From assembly GCA_030435675.1 (NCBI GenBank), contig CM059622.1:7006001-7070000 (forward strand): DNA of 64,000 nucleotides, written 5' to 3'. The notes under the pieces are model-generated. The model was not told the origin of the DNA. It saw only the letters and a list, made by a program, of their open reading frames with translations, and did no database searches. Below are positions 45,060 to 56,067 of this stretch, one piece after another. A program made the position numbers and the translations under genes. This DNA comes from Steinernema hermaphroditum. Lineage: Eukaryota > Nematoda > Chromadorea > Rhabditida > Steinernematidae. How positions within the stretch are numbered: position 1 is the first letter of the stretch; every line of letters begins with the position of its first letter.

Positions 45060-45992
45060 TCACGTATTCACGGTGGGATGAGAGTTGTAGGAAATGGGCA
45101 GGACAGTCCTTATGGGTCTGTACCTGTAGACCACGAAGCAGAGCACGAAGGTGATGTTTATGGAGTAGAGGAAGAAGTAGAAGGAGTAGTAGATCCTGAT
45201 CCACTCGACGCTTTCTCCGAGGAAGATCTTGTTGATGTTGTTCAGGATCTTGGGCACCAAACAAAGTGCCGATTGCGAGGCGATTTGGAAGAGAGTGACG
45301 GCGTTGATCTGAACACGGCATATCGAGTGGAGAGTGGACGAGGCTACCTTTCGGAAATGGCGCTTTGAGAACACCGTTATGGGGTTTCTGAAGTGTCGGT
45401 AGAAGAAGGCACAGAAGACGAGGTCCACAATGACCTCCGCCGCGAAAACGACTTCGTAGAAGCCGTGAGTGAAGTCGTAGATCTTGAAGGACGTGGTGCT
45501 GTGGTTGAAGAGTCCCGAGTGGATGCAGAGGGGACAGTCCATTGACTGGATGGCGTTGCTGACTACGGTAGCACAGGCAGTCAGGAGGCAAAGGACGGCC
45601 GAGAGAATTGAGAGTTTGAGAGAGAGGTTCCAACTCTGGTGCCGGAGTGGAAAGGACATGGCCAGTACACGGTCCAGGGCCAGCGCGGCTCCCGCCACGT
45701 AGGTGAAGTAGCCCGCGTAGATCACCTTCATGACGACCCAACTTCTGCCCAAGTCGTAGGTCGGAAGACTGTACAGAAGGAGAATGTTTCTGATGTAGTG
45801 CTCTGCGGATATTGCAGAAAAGAGGATGCAGAGGCAGATGTAGAGAGGGAAGGTACCGAAGAGTTTTGATTTCTTCTGGTGGCGCAAGTAGAGGAGGAGC
45901 GCGGTGAGGCCAAGCAAGACGTTGGAGACGTCCAGTGCCGCTTCCGTGAAGTACTTGGGGTACTTCATGTCGGCGGGCACACGGTCGGCCAT
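45060..45992 (-). CDS. 7TM chemoreceptor-like protein, group C (receptor 14)
   Basis: Exons 45992-45348 and 45308-45060 give 297 residues. N-terminus MADRVPADMKYPKYFTEAAL and TM1 LLGLTALLLYLRHQKKS parallel receptor 5. TM3 ends VAGAALALDRVLAMSFPLRH. The loop after TM4 carries two Cys (DCPLCIHSGLF). Exon 2 opens INAVTLFQIASQSALCLVPK; TM7 has LYSINITFVLCFVVYRYRP. The intron is 39 nt, in frame and stop-free. It stands alone in orientation between plus-strand receptors 13 and 15. Confidence 0.86.
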   Translation of the reverse strand: MADRVPADMKYPKYFTEAALDVSNVLLGLTALLLYLRHQKKSKLFGTFPLYICLCILFSAISAEHYIRNILLLYSLPTYDLGRSWVVMKVIYAGYFTYVAGAALALDRVLAMSFPLRHQSWNLSLKLSILSAVLCLLTACATVVSNAIQSMDCPLCIHSGLFNHSTTSFKIYDFTHGFYEVVFAAEVIVDLVFCAFFYRHFRNPITVFSKRHFRKVASSTLHSICRVQINAVTLFQIASQSALCLVPKILNNINKIFLGESVEWIRIYYSFYFFLYSINITFVLCFVVYRYRPIRTVLPISYNSHPTVNT

Positions 45993-46170
45993 CCCGGAAG
46001 GCCAGTGCTATGCGAGCAGGCATCGTTAGCGACGAAGCCAATCATGCGTGAGATATTTTTCATATGCAGTTCGCAGAAATTTACGTTTATGCGTGGGCCC
46101 ACCCACTTAAGTGAAAAATGTGAGTGCGGAAACGTGCTATAAGGACGGAAATAGACTCGACTGCGCGCAT

Positions 46171-46480
46171 AAGGGCTGTGCGAAACTCAAAACTCGAATG
46201 TCAGAATCGAAACTCAAAACTTAAAGCCATTTGTGACGTGTAATAACAGAAATACAGTAAAAGTTTCTTCGGCAAAGCCTTCCAGAAAGTCGATTGATTT
46301 TAGAGGGATGCAATTTCTGGAGATTTTCGGGTGTCATTGACCTTCGAAGATTGGTGAGAGCCAGTGATGCCGAGGAGAAGAACCTGTCGCTTTCGACTGA
46401 CGTTGCTGAACGTCTGGCATGGAAAGAATCCGTTGCGAAAGAATCCACCCTTCCCCTAGACGCTTGAGGCGTTGAAGACA
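46171..46480 (-). mobile_element. truncated inverted copy of the 46.8-kb hAT-type element
   Basis: Starting at AAGGGCTGTGCGAAACTC, the sequence matches the reverse complement of the right end of the complete element at 46843-47263 through TTAAAGCCATTTGTGAC, AGAAATACAGTAAAAGTT and GAGATTTTCGGGT. The far terminal repeat is missing and the first terminal base is A instead of C. The pair therefore forms a long imperfect inverted repeat. Confidence 0.75.
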
Positions 46481-46842
46481 ATAGCGACCCATTCTATTTG
46501 TATTTTATTTGGACGAATGGCGGACATCGTTGCAGCATTTGTCTGTCAGACAAGCACCGAATTGTCTCTCTGTCGGATTGTCGACTGCTTATGACACAGT
46601 GCATATTAAGGGCAGTTCTTACGGAGGAAGAAAATAAAGCCTTAATTGGCTGAGTCAAGCTGGCAGCAAAGAGAGGACGAATCTACGATTCTTCTTGTGA
46701 AAAGGATCATAGATTGAAGGAAGAAAGCAGTAATTTGTAGAATCAATTATAATATAATCTTCTGGAAACAGATCTTCTCCGAAGAAGAGATGCATGTTCA
46801 GCGTATAACAGTAGTTTTTGACATCATGTAGTTGGTCCAGAG

Positions 46843-47263
46843 CAGGGCTGTGCGAGTTTTGAGTTTTGAGTTTTGAGTTTTGGGGTTTTGAGGCCTTTTT
46901 TGGGTTTTGAGTTTTGAGTTTTGAGTTTTGACTTTTTGGCAAAACTCGACTCAAAACTCGGCCTTGAAGCACTGTCCATGCTGGACGCGAGAGGGTCTTC
47001 TCCGTGGCATCACCGCCACCGGTCAATCTCCGAAGGTCGGCGATACCCGAAAATCTCTAAAAGCTACTGTTTCTAAACTCAAACGGCTTTCTGGAAGACT
47101 TTGCTGAAGGAACTTTTACTGTATTTCTGTCACAAATGGCTTTAAGTTTTGAGTTTTGGTTTTGAGTTTTGAGTTTTGAGTTTTGGTTTTGAGGTCGTCA
47201 AAAAAGTTTTGAGTTTTGAGTTTTGAGTTTTGACATCCGAGTTTTGAGTTTCGCACAGCCCTG
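46843..47263. mobile_element. hAT-type MITE, complete
   Basis: 421 bp with terminal inverted repeats CAGGGCTGTGCGA at both ends, flanked by exact 8-bp direct repeats GTCCAGAG (46835-46842 and 47264-47271). CAGGG termini with 8-bp duplications near nTCTAGAn are typical of hAT transposons. Both ends run into GTTTTGAG repeats; no transposase is present. Confidence 0.9.
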
Positions 47264-48025
47264 GTCCAGAGGTCCAACATAAGTCGAAGACACCCGAAAA
47301 GTATGCAACTGTCCCTCTATAATTCGTCAGCTATACAATGCGAACCTCTCGAAGCACTTTCTTAAATCCAATAAATTTCCTCTTTATAATGCAGATATAA
47401 AGCAATTGTCGTACAGACGATCGTAAAGCTATTTATACACGCAACGCGCCTGACTTCATAATAGATTCATAGAAAATAAGATTTTGCACAGCTTAGCGAA
47501 GTGCGGCTAGAAAAGAACAGTGATTAGATGAAGGTCCCGGCTGCACCACACTATTGAGTGGTAGTTGGGAATATCACTCTCTTATCAATATAGTATATAT
47601 CATTTCATCTGAATGGTCCATTTGTCTTATTCAAAGAAATAGTTCTGATTTTCTTTAAAAGTTGGAGTGCACAGAGCCTTTTGCGGCACCGAGTAATTTT
47701 CTCCGTTTTACGTAAAACGCCGTCCGTCCAAGACTCCCTTTCCCGTAACACGTGATCTAGAGTGTACTCGACACCGATGACATCTCATTTGCTCCCTAAT
47801 TGCAGAGGATCGTCGAACTTTCCTGGGATGGGCGCCGCAAAGGCCACAGAATCTCAACGACCGTCGACCCTCTCGACGCTTCTTCGGTCTCCACTTCCAT
47901 CGACCTTTCCTAATCGCCTCATGAAACTCTGTCAATTTACTATATTACCCTAATAGATTCCATTAAATAGTTTTTCCACCGTCACCGTCCCTCTACACTT
48001 CCACTGCTTCCCCGCAAAGTGCGCC

Positions 48026-48923
48026 ATGGTGGACGTCTCCTTTGAACGTTTCACGACGCTCCTCGTCTGTTGCCTCAGCCTGCTCCTCTCCTTCGCCACT
48101 GTCTTCGTCTACTTCAAGAACCGGAACGGATCGCCCGTGCTGGGAATGCTCGTGGCGCACACCTTCTCCTGCGCCCAGTTCTCCTTCGTCTGCTTCTCCA
48201 TCATCGCCCTCGAACTTCTCGACTTCTACTTCACCAACCTAACCATGACCTTCCTCTACCAGCTCTACAGCGTCTTCGACGTCTCCCAGAACACTGTCTA
48301 CGTCAGCGGCGCCCTCCTGGCCGTCGACAGAGTGGTGATCATGGCTCAGCCCGTGAAGTACAGTATTTGGAACGTCAGTTCGAAGTTGGCCGTCTTCACT
48401 TCAGTCGCTTTCTTTGTGAACGTCGCCACCATCCTCACTCTGCAGCTGCTCCTCGGATTCTCCCCCTTCGACGTCGTCCTCTACTTAAGGGACGCCTACA
48501 ACGGCGTCTTTCTCCTCGAGATCCTCCTCCACTTCGTCTTCCTCGTCCAGTGCAAGATCTACTACAAGCGGAGCAAGGCCAACTTCCACGTTAAACAGCA
48601 AATGCACCAGGTAAGCCCTGACCTCCTCCCTTCCCCTGACAACAGCCTTTTAGACCAATCAGATCACCCTTTTCCAACTCATCAGTCTCCTCATTCTGGG
48701 AATTTTCCCCAAAATCTTGTACTACTTGGACTGGCGACTTCTCGACGGAGCGATCACCATCTTTCTCATCAATTGGAGCACCACCGTCGACGCCATCGAC
48801 CGCGCCTTCTTCTCCCTCCATGTCCTCCTCACGTCGGCGTTCACTCTCTTCAAACTGAAGCAGAAAGTGAAGACCGTCGTCGTTAGACCGTCCGTGATTA
48901 GCACTAAAATTTCGTTTAAATAA
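48026..48923 (+). CDS. 7TM chemoreceptor-like protein, group D (receptor 15)
   Basis: Exons 48026-48610 and 48654-48923 give 284 residues. TM1 has CLSLLLSFATVFVYFKNRNG; TM2 has VLGMLVAHTFSCAQFSFVCF. TM3 ends YVSGALLAVDRVVIMAQPVKY, with AVDR instead of ALDR, the group D mark. TM5 has LEILLHFVFLVQCKIYY; exon 2 opens TNQITLFQLISLLILGIFPK. A long second extracellular loop with IDRAFFSLHVLLTSAFTLFK forms TM7. The stop TAA (48921-48923) lies within AATAAA (48919-48924). Confidence 0.87.
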
Positions 48924-49393
48924 AAGATGTAGGACAGCTAATAATACTCAATACATTAAGAGATGGAGGCATAAATGTTCCACATATCCAAAGCTATCAG
49001 ATTTTTGTAAAAGTTTCGAAGAGGGTTCAAGCGAACAACCTGAATACACAAGTTTTCACGGTGTATGCAAGTGTGCGAAATTGTACAGTCCACTTTGAGT
49101 ACGGTACTGTGATGTTCAGGAAAATTCGTTTGCGAGATATTTGAACATGGAAGCGTGGAGAGCGTGCTGAGATCACATCTGACAGTTGTGGCTGCCTCAA
49201 CACGCATATCACGAGGGACAGTATGACGACAACGTCCAGACAAAAAAACTTCGAAAGTCGCAAATCTTGGAGATTTCCTCCTGAGTGTCATGTGTCCTAA
49301 ACGGAAGAGTCGGTCTAATTAATTTCTTTATTTTAGTAAGCGGTCTAATTTTATGCCCATCAGGGCTGCAAAGGATCCGTTTCTGAGACGCTT

Positions 49394-49606
49394 TTGGAAA
49401 AATTCACAATCTCGTTCGCTTCTTTCTGTCTTATCGTCGTTATTTTGGTCACTTTTCGCTACCGTAACTCTTCCTTTTCCTTTGGTATCCTCTGTGCACA
49501 CATGGTCACCCGAGTCCGGTACTCCTTCGCCTGCTTCTTCATCGCCTCTTTCGAGATTCTCGTCTTCTACGGACTTCTTGACGTGAAGCTGCTCGTCGTG
49601 GCTACC
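49394..49606 (+). pseudogene. group D 7TM receptor relic, TM1-TM2
   Basis: An open fragment reads EKFTISFASFCLIVVILVTF, then RYRNSSFSFGILCAHMV, then RYSFACFFIASFEILVFYGL, matching TM1 and TM2 of receptors 15 and 16. It then stops at codon 71 with no TM3 to follow. Confidence 0.75.
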
Positions 49607-49756
49607 TAAGTGCTTTCTGCAGGATTTGCCCTCGTCGGGAGCTAGCTTGACGTCTTTCGGTGTGTTTCCCAAAACACATCTATTGGGTTGAGTCATTGAA
49701 GATTTCGCATAGCGTAAAAATGTCATATTTTCGCAATATTTACGTCCTTGGTGAAA

Positions 49757-49890
49757 TGGATGGGCGCGTTGTGGACTACAGTAAATTCTCACCCTACATT
49801 ATGATTGGCGACTTGTCCATTGCATTCCTCTTGATATTTGAGGTCTATTCTGTTTTGATGGCCAATTTTCTGGAAGCTCGAAATGGCGAA
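49757..49890 (+). pseudogene. possible group A receptor relic, N-terminus and TM1
   Basis: MDGRVVDYSKFSPYIMIGDL followed by a hydrophobic run and FLEARNGE resembles the NGRVT-x-RPYLE start and TM1 of receptors 11 and 12. No further receptor sequence follows in frame. Confidence 0.45.
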
Positions 49891-50499
49891 ATGCGCACAG
49901 ATGCTAATCTCAAAAACATGGAACTGCCGAATCAAGATGTTCTCTTAACTCCAACGTTTCCATTTGGTTAAGTACTATAACAGAAAATGGGGACGTGCAC
50001 CAGGTACCTCTCTCTAACAGCTATCATACTCACATAGCGACTTCACGAGCTCGCGTCTACTTTACAGAACTAGAGGCGAAATGTTGAAAAAGTCACAGCT
50101 CTGGAATCGTACATGAAACCTGACATTTTCAAGTTGGTCCTCGCAATGGCTCTCTACTTTAAGTTGAGAGATTCCTTTTTTACTATTTATTCAGTTCTCT
50201 CTCAGCTCTATCTAATCCTCACCTGTGTCCATCCACAACTAACGACATTAGAGGAAATCACTCAAAATAAGACCAAGAGGTTGGAAATTGGACTTAAACT
50301 TTTTTCGACTCAAAACCCCGGATTTTCTGTGAGAGAGGAATCCGGCTCTTGCCCACAAGGTGGCCTCACGCTAACCATTCGAATGATGAATGCATTAAAT
50401 CAAATGTTGAATAATATGTCATAAAAAACTTCATTACAAAAATGCGAAATTTTCAATGCATCAACCCACTACATCTAGGAGAGAGAAACTGCAGACGGC

Positions 50500-50610
50500 G
50501 CTTTTATTCTGGATGCCGGACCTATACATCGTGAACCGCTTCTTCTTCTCGATCGACGTCTTCGTCACCTCCGCTCTTCGTTCTATGGAGACGGGGAAAT
50601 GCTTCTCTTG
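50500..50610 (+). pseudogene. group D 7TM receptor relic, TM7
   Basis: The fragment LYIVNRFFFSIDVFVTSAL corresponds to MYMVDRMFFSFHELLTAAF of receptor 16. It could be the displaced 3' part of the relic at 49394. Confidence 0.65.
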
Positions 50611-51367
50611 TGAGAACGTCCGATGTGATTTGATCTGCCTGGTTCTCAACTAAAGGTGTTCTGATGACTGCACTAGGTGATCAATTGGTCCAAAGTGTCA
50701 TGTGTGCACTTCGAAGAGGCAGAAACTTAATTGCAGCGTTTACGGCCAAAATGGGGTTGCACTGGAGACACAATTAGTGCATTCGGTGGACACATGCGAA
50801 ATGTGGCGTTTATAAAATGGGTTTGAACTAGTGCAGCTGTTTTTATAGCCTCGTCACGTTTCCAGCGATGACGTTTACGGAAAGGTCAAACTGGAGGGAG
50901 GATATTTCTGTCCTTAACTACTGTAGAGTGACTCAACGGAGTGGAAGGGCGTTTTTAACCAAAAAAGAAGTGAATAAAAAGTGTGCCATGAGCGCCAATA
51001 TTGTTCCGCCACAGTCCGCCCAAGTACATAACCAAGTACCATCTCTTTTACTCATAAGTCGGCTTCTCCTGGTTAGCTGAACCTATCCTGTTTATCAAAA
51101 AGCGAAATGTGATTTGTTTGCAGGAAAGTTTGCACAGGGAGGCAAAAAACGCGACCACGAGATGTCCCCTTCCTTATGGGCTCAGGTGATCCCTTTCTTC
51201 AAAGGCACACTCGTCTACGACCACGCGCTTTCTGAGGACACATGTGGCGTGAGAACTCCTTTGGGTTCACATGCGAAAGAACACGGACGATTACAACGAA
51301 ACCTAATCTATAACCATCTAGTCCCAACCCAGTCCCCTTCTAGGTGACCCGATCCTCGGGCTGTGGA

Positions 51368-52263
51368 ATGGCCGTGGAGAGATACATCACTCTGCCCGTC
51401 TCCTGCATCAACTTCCTTCTTCTCTCGGCCACATTCCTCGTCTACTTGAGGTTCCACCGGGTCTCCTCCACTGTCGGTATTCTCCTATCCCACATCCTCA
51501 TCTGCCTACAGTACTCTATCGTCTGCATCCTCTGTGTCGCCTTCGAATTCCTCGTCGTCCACGAGGTTATCTTGAACACTAAACTCGTCCACGACCTGAT
51601 AGCGTGGACCATCCAGGACGCCTCCCAGAACGCAGTCTACCTCAGCGGGGCCCTCTTGGCCGTCGACAGAGTCCTCATCATGGCCTTCCCGGTCAGATAC
51701 AGCTTCTTGAAGATCACGAAGAAGCTGGCCGCCGCCAACTTCCTTCTCTTCTTCCTCAACGCAGCCGTCGTCGCCGTCACTCTGGTCCTCGACCAGAAAG
51801 ACCTTCGGAGACTCCGTGCCCAGCTCCAGGACGCCTACAAGATCATCTTCCTCGCGGAGATATTTCTCCACTTCGTCTTCCTGGTGCAGACCTGGCGCTA
51901 CTCGAAAAGGGCCGCGAACTCGCAGATGAAGAAGAAGATGATGCAGGTGAGGGGACCGGGTCCTGGAGACTCTTGATATCACTGCAGACCAATCAGATCA
52001 CTCTCTTCCAAATGGGAGCTCTCCTAACTGTGGGACTTTTCCCGAAGGTGCTCTACGCCGTGGACCACTACTTTCTCCACGAAAGGCTCGAAGACGACCT
52101 CCAGATCTACTGGCAGGCCAACATGTACATGGTTGACCGGATGTTCTTCTCCTTCCACGAACTCCTCACGGCCGCCTTCACGCTCTTCAAGTTGAGTCAC
52201 AACGCCAGAGTCGTCCTCGTCTCCAGCAGGAAGTCCACTCTCTCTAGTTCCAGAATTAAATGA
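51368..52263 (+). CDS. 7TM chemoreceptor-like protein, group D (receptor 16)
   Basis: Exons 51368-51946 and 51988-52263 give 284 residues, starting MAVERYITLPVSCINFLLLS. TM2 has VGILLSHILICLQYSIVCIL; TM3 ends YLSGALLAVDRVLIMAFPVRY; TM5 has AEIFLHFVFLVQTWRYS. Exon 2 opens TNQITLFQMGALLTVGLFPK and TM7 contains RMFFSFHELLTAAFTLFK. The intron is 41 nt (CAG|GTGAGG to CTGCAG). The final codons run into ATTAAA just before TGA, a possible variant poly(A) signal. It is a same-strand neighbour of receptor 17, only 122 bp apart. Confidence 0.87.
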
Positions 52264-52384
52264 TGAAGGGCGGTTGTGTCAGTTTCCTGCAATTATGACA
52301 ATTAGATGACTCTGGGGAACATGACGCCGACGACATTAGCAGCATCCTCCAAACTCTCTCAAATCGCACTTAACATCTCGGAGA

Positions 52385-53273
52385 ATGTCTTTCCAGCTCT
52401 ACGAGGAGTCCGTCTCCTCCCTTCTGTCTTTGTTTTCCCTCGTCGCTTCGGCTCTTTCTTTCATCGCCTACTTGCGCACTCCTAGGACCTCTCCTCTCGT
52501 TGGAATGCTCCTCGCCCACATACTCTCCTGCTCCCTCTTCTCCGTAGTCAATCTCCTCTGCTTGTCGGCGATCTTCATCTACGACCATACCGTACCCTCT
52601 TACAACCTGGTGCTCCTTCTTCTTCACTCCACTTTCGTCTACCAAACCGTAGCCCGACCCTCCGTCTACGTCAGCGCCGTCTTCCTCGCCGTCGACCGCG
52701 TCCTCCTTCTGGCTTTCCCCATCCGCTACAAGCAGTGGAGAGTCAGCTTCCATCTGGCCCTGCTGACCTCTCTCCTATGGGCGATACATGGCGCCCTCGC
52801 CCTTCTGGTCATCTTCACCCAGGTCATCTCTCAGTACAGAACGTCATACTACTTGATGCGGATCTACAGCGCCGTGTTCCTTCTGGAAATCGTCCTTCAC
52901 TCCGTTTTCCTCTTCAAGTACTGGAGGCACGCGAAGAGCCAGAAGAACGTACTGGCGACGGCTCCCCAACTGGTAGAAACACTCTTTTCCTGCACTAACA
53001 GCTTCGCCATCTTAGATCAACCACGTGACCCTCTTCCAAATGGTCACTTTGACGGCCTTCTGCATCCTCCCAAATGCCGTGGAGTACCTGGACATTATGA
53101 TATTCAAATACGCTCTCACGTCTTCGATGAAGATCAGCTACGCCAAGATGGAGCGTCTCTCGTTCAGCCTCAATGTGCTTCTTGTCTCCGCGTTCACTCT
53201 CAGCAAGCTTCTGAAGAAGCCAAAAGCGAAAGTGTTCGCGCGGACGGCGAAGAATCCTCACAACGGTACATAG
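52385..53273 (+). CDS. 7TM chemoreceptor-like protein, group D (receptor 17)
   Basis: Exons 52385-52972 and 53016-53273 give 281 residues. TM1 has LFSLVASALSFIAYLRT; TM2 has VGMLLAHILSCSLFSVVNLL; TM3 ends YVSAVFLAVDRVLLLAFPIRY; TM5 has LEIVLHSVFLFKYWRHA. Exon 2 opens INHVTLFQMVTLTAFCILPN. TM7 contains RLSFSLNVLLVSAFTLSK and a basic tail follows. AATAAA at 53293-53298 is 20 nt after the stop. The gap to receptor 16 is 122 bp, so its promoter must be short or the two genes are co-transcribed. Confidence 0.86.
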
Positions 53274-53454
53274 AAGAACCTCCAGAAGAAGAAATAAACT
53301 GTCACTTTAACCTTCAGAATAGAGGAAATGTGTCAGCATCTGTTACCGTGATCTCTATCATCCATCTCCCTTTTCGTCTCTTTTAAATGATTTGAAGATG
53401 TTACAATCAGTTTTTATGTAAAATAATACTTACACTACACGACCCGTATAAAAA

Positions 53455-55435
53455 TCAGGCGACCTTCTTCTTCGTCGCCGCCAGTGAATTCATAGCAAAG
53501 CCAAAAGCGAAAACGGCGATTTTGAGGACAGAAAAGAGGGCTATGATGGCTACTACCACGGCGGGAACGATAACATCCAGGCAGAAGTAACTGAAGAGAT
53601 CCATGTTGACGGCCTCCAGATTCAGATTCTCGTGGAGGTCGCCGAATTCGGCCGCATACTCCACCCACTTCCTCACGGCCGCCCGAGGGTCGTTCGGGTG
53701 GTTGAGGAGCTTCCTTCTGAGTCTCTGCGCGTTCTCCTGGAACTCCTCCTCGAAGAGGACCTTCTTGAGCGCCTCTACAATCCTGGCCTCGTCGATGTTG
53801 TGCAGTTCCAAGAACACTCCGACGCGGTGCTGCACTATCATGGCGGCGTTGTAGTCCTGGTCGGCGAACAGAGGAACCGCCACCATCGGTTTGCCCGCGT
53901 AGGCACTTTCTGTGACGCTGTTCAGTCCGCAGTGCGTGATGAAGGCGCGCAGTTCTGGTTGGCCTGCAAGAGCAAGAGGCTAGGAGCAGTAAGAGCGATT
54001 CGTACTTTACAATCAAAGACCTATCTCTGCCTTATTTTGTACTGTGACTTGTGAGGCGACGGTTCTCAGTCCACCGGTTCAAACTTGTTCCAAGATCTAA
54101 CGAGAATGTCCTTGAATGGCGCATACCTAAGATCGTGTTTTGATCCATCCACTTCACGAAATGGACATTGGGATGCTCGTCCGACTTGTTGACGTCTTCT
54201 GGATTGAACTTCCAGATGAACTCGTATTCGGAAAAGTGGGTGAATGCCTTCAAAAAAGCCGCCCTCGTAGGAGGGCCCATCTTGACCGGGTCGGCTATGG
54301 ACCCGAAGGAGAAGAGGACGACGCCCTTGTTGGCCTTCTTGAAGATCTCCTCGATCTCCTGAAAAGGTCCCTGACTCGTCGTTCGAAAACGTTTCTGTTA
54401 CCGGCTCCAGGACGTGCTTCACCTTCTTGCGCGAGATTCCCCCGATGTTGATCAGTTTGTTGGAGCTGGGTTTGGGGAGGTCGAGCACTTCGAGGACGTT
54501 CATCAGCGCCAGGCTGCTGTTCTTGTAGATCTCCCGCACGTGGGGGAACTCAGGACCGAACTTGTTCCTCATTCTTTCGGTCTAAAAGCTGGCGATCTCA
54601 TGCGGGCACACAGGCAGCCTCACCATGCTGTCGGCCATGTCGGCCATCACGTAGCGATCGACGGCCGAATTGTAGAGGTTCTCAATCTTCTGCAGGTAAG
54701 TCAATTTAGGTGTGTTCGCGAAGGAGCCGAGTGTGCCTAAATTATTCGTCTCTCTGCTCTGTTTCATCTAGCAATGACGTACTTGTTGCGTAGCTTCTCG
54801 GCACCGGAATACCGTAGTAGTTCACGAGGTACTCGGTCAGGGGCACGGCCGAAGAGACGATTTTGACGTCGATACCGACGGCGTGGAAGAGGGGGAGAGT
54901 GAAGAACTCGTAGAACTCGCTGATGCCCACGTCGTACTTCTCTCTTCTCAGCTCCTCGAGGAGCGCGTCGTCGGCCAGAATGTCTAAAGACAGGGGAATA
55001 GGCCGAGGAATCCCGGGCAACGCTACCGTCGGCGACCTGGTTGGTGCTGCTGAGGAACTTCTTGATCGTGTCGCCCAGCATCGAGAAAGTGTTCTTGTTT
55101 TTCGGCCTGTTGAACGGATCGCTGATGAAGGAGGCGTCGGCGAACTGGAGCGGAGCCGTCGGCACGATACGGTACACCTTCGACGCCTTCGCGGATCCAC
55201 TCGTCTGGCATCGAGGCTCATAGACGGGCACAAGAAGGTGCTGAGAGGTTGAGAGACTTCAGAGGAAGTGGCGACCTACCACGGTGTGCCCTGCTTCGGC
55301 GAGGATGTCGGCTATGGCGCCCTGGAACTCGACGTGGGAGTGCGCCATGGCTGGGTTGTTGACGAGGATCTTGAGGGCGTCGCCACCCGCGAAGTGGAGG
55401 AGAAGAAGACACAGCGCCGCCACGGGGGAAACCAT
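53455..55435 (-). CDS. UDP-glucuronosyltransferase (UGT)
   Basis: Seven exons (55435-55280, 55240-55027, 54983-54783, 54736-54612, 54581-54402, 54358-54127, 53963-53455) sum to 1617 nt, 538 residues, the normal UGT length. A signal peptide (MVSPVAALCLLLLHFAGGDA) precedes LKILVNNPAMAHSHVEFQG, the nematode UGT start. The UDP-sugar signature is FITHCGLNSVTESAYAGKPM followed by FADQD; the usual second Gly of THGG is Cys here. A C-terminal membrane span ends in ATKKKVA, placing KK at -4/-3 as a KKXX endoplasmic-reticulum retrieval signal. The enzyme conjugates sugar to small lipophilic compounds in the ER lumen (family knowledge). It is convergent with receptor 17. Confidence 0.92.
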
Positions 55436-56067
55436 TTTGGCGCCCACAGAACGAAAGGACTTTCTGATATACTTTGTTTTTCTGACCTTCCTGTGTCTTT
55501 TGCTGTCCGTTTTGTGTCGCCACCTCCCGTCTGATCCCCTTATGGGCACAAAATACAGACTCTAACTGCATGGAGCGTCCGTCTTTATATGTTTTGGCGC
55601 CGTCGCTGATGCAATCACCCATTTCACACATGGCTCGGTGGGTCAGAAATTGGCGACGAACGTCGACTTCACTCAGATAGTGCCTTCGGGACCGAACCTT
55701 GTCCCGGAGCCTGCGAGGAGGCCTTTGTAGTTTAGACTCCTCTGTTATCGAAACCGCCGTCGTCGAGCAGAAAGTGCACTTTTACGATAACACCTCTCAA
55801 AATACGTCGATTCGAACCTTTGTGTAGTTCTCAGTGCATTCCACAAAGTATAACGAAGAGAGATAACGCCGCCAGTGATCTCCACGAAGGAAATGCAGGG
55901 TCCCCTAATCCACCGACGTCTGTTCTTACCTTCTTCGTCCGTATTTTAAATGTTTGGGAAGGACAAACCACTCAATGATTGTTGTTTTTTATTACAAAAC
56001 CACAAAGCAAACTAACCAAACCACTCCGGCGCCAAAACTAAAGGTTTGATCAATCGGTCACCATGTG
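55436..56067. other. intergenic upstream of UGT
   Basis: No gene is seen; presumed to hold the UGT promoter. Confidence 0.4.

Larger units (their letters stand above)
45993..48025. other. intergenic with hAT-type elements
   Basis: Two related hAT-type sequences occupy 46171-46480 and 46843-47263; a GTCTGTCAGAC palindrome lies at 46541-46551. The rest is AT-rich without recognised genes. Confidence 0.5.
48924..51367. other. intergenic with receptor relics and a dispersed repeat
   Basis: Three receptor fragments are described separately. About 50200-50470 resembles 44060-44330 (shared order of ACGACAT-AGAGGAAA, GATTTTCTGTGA-type and TTTTCAATGCA-CAACCCA blocks). No intact gene is seen. Confidence 0.5.
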
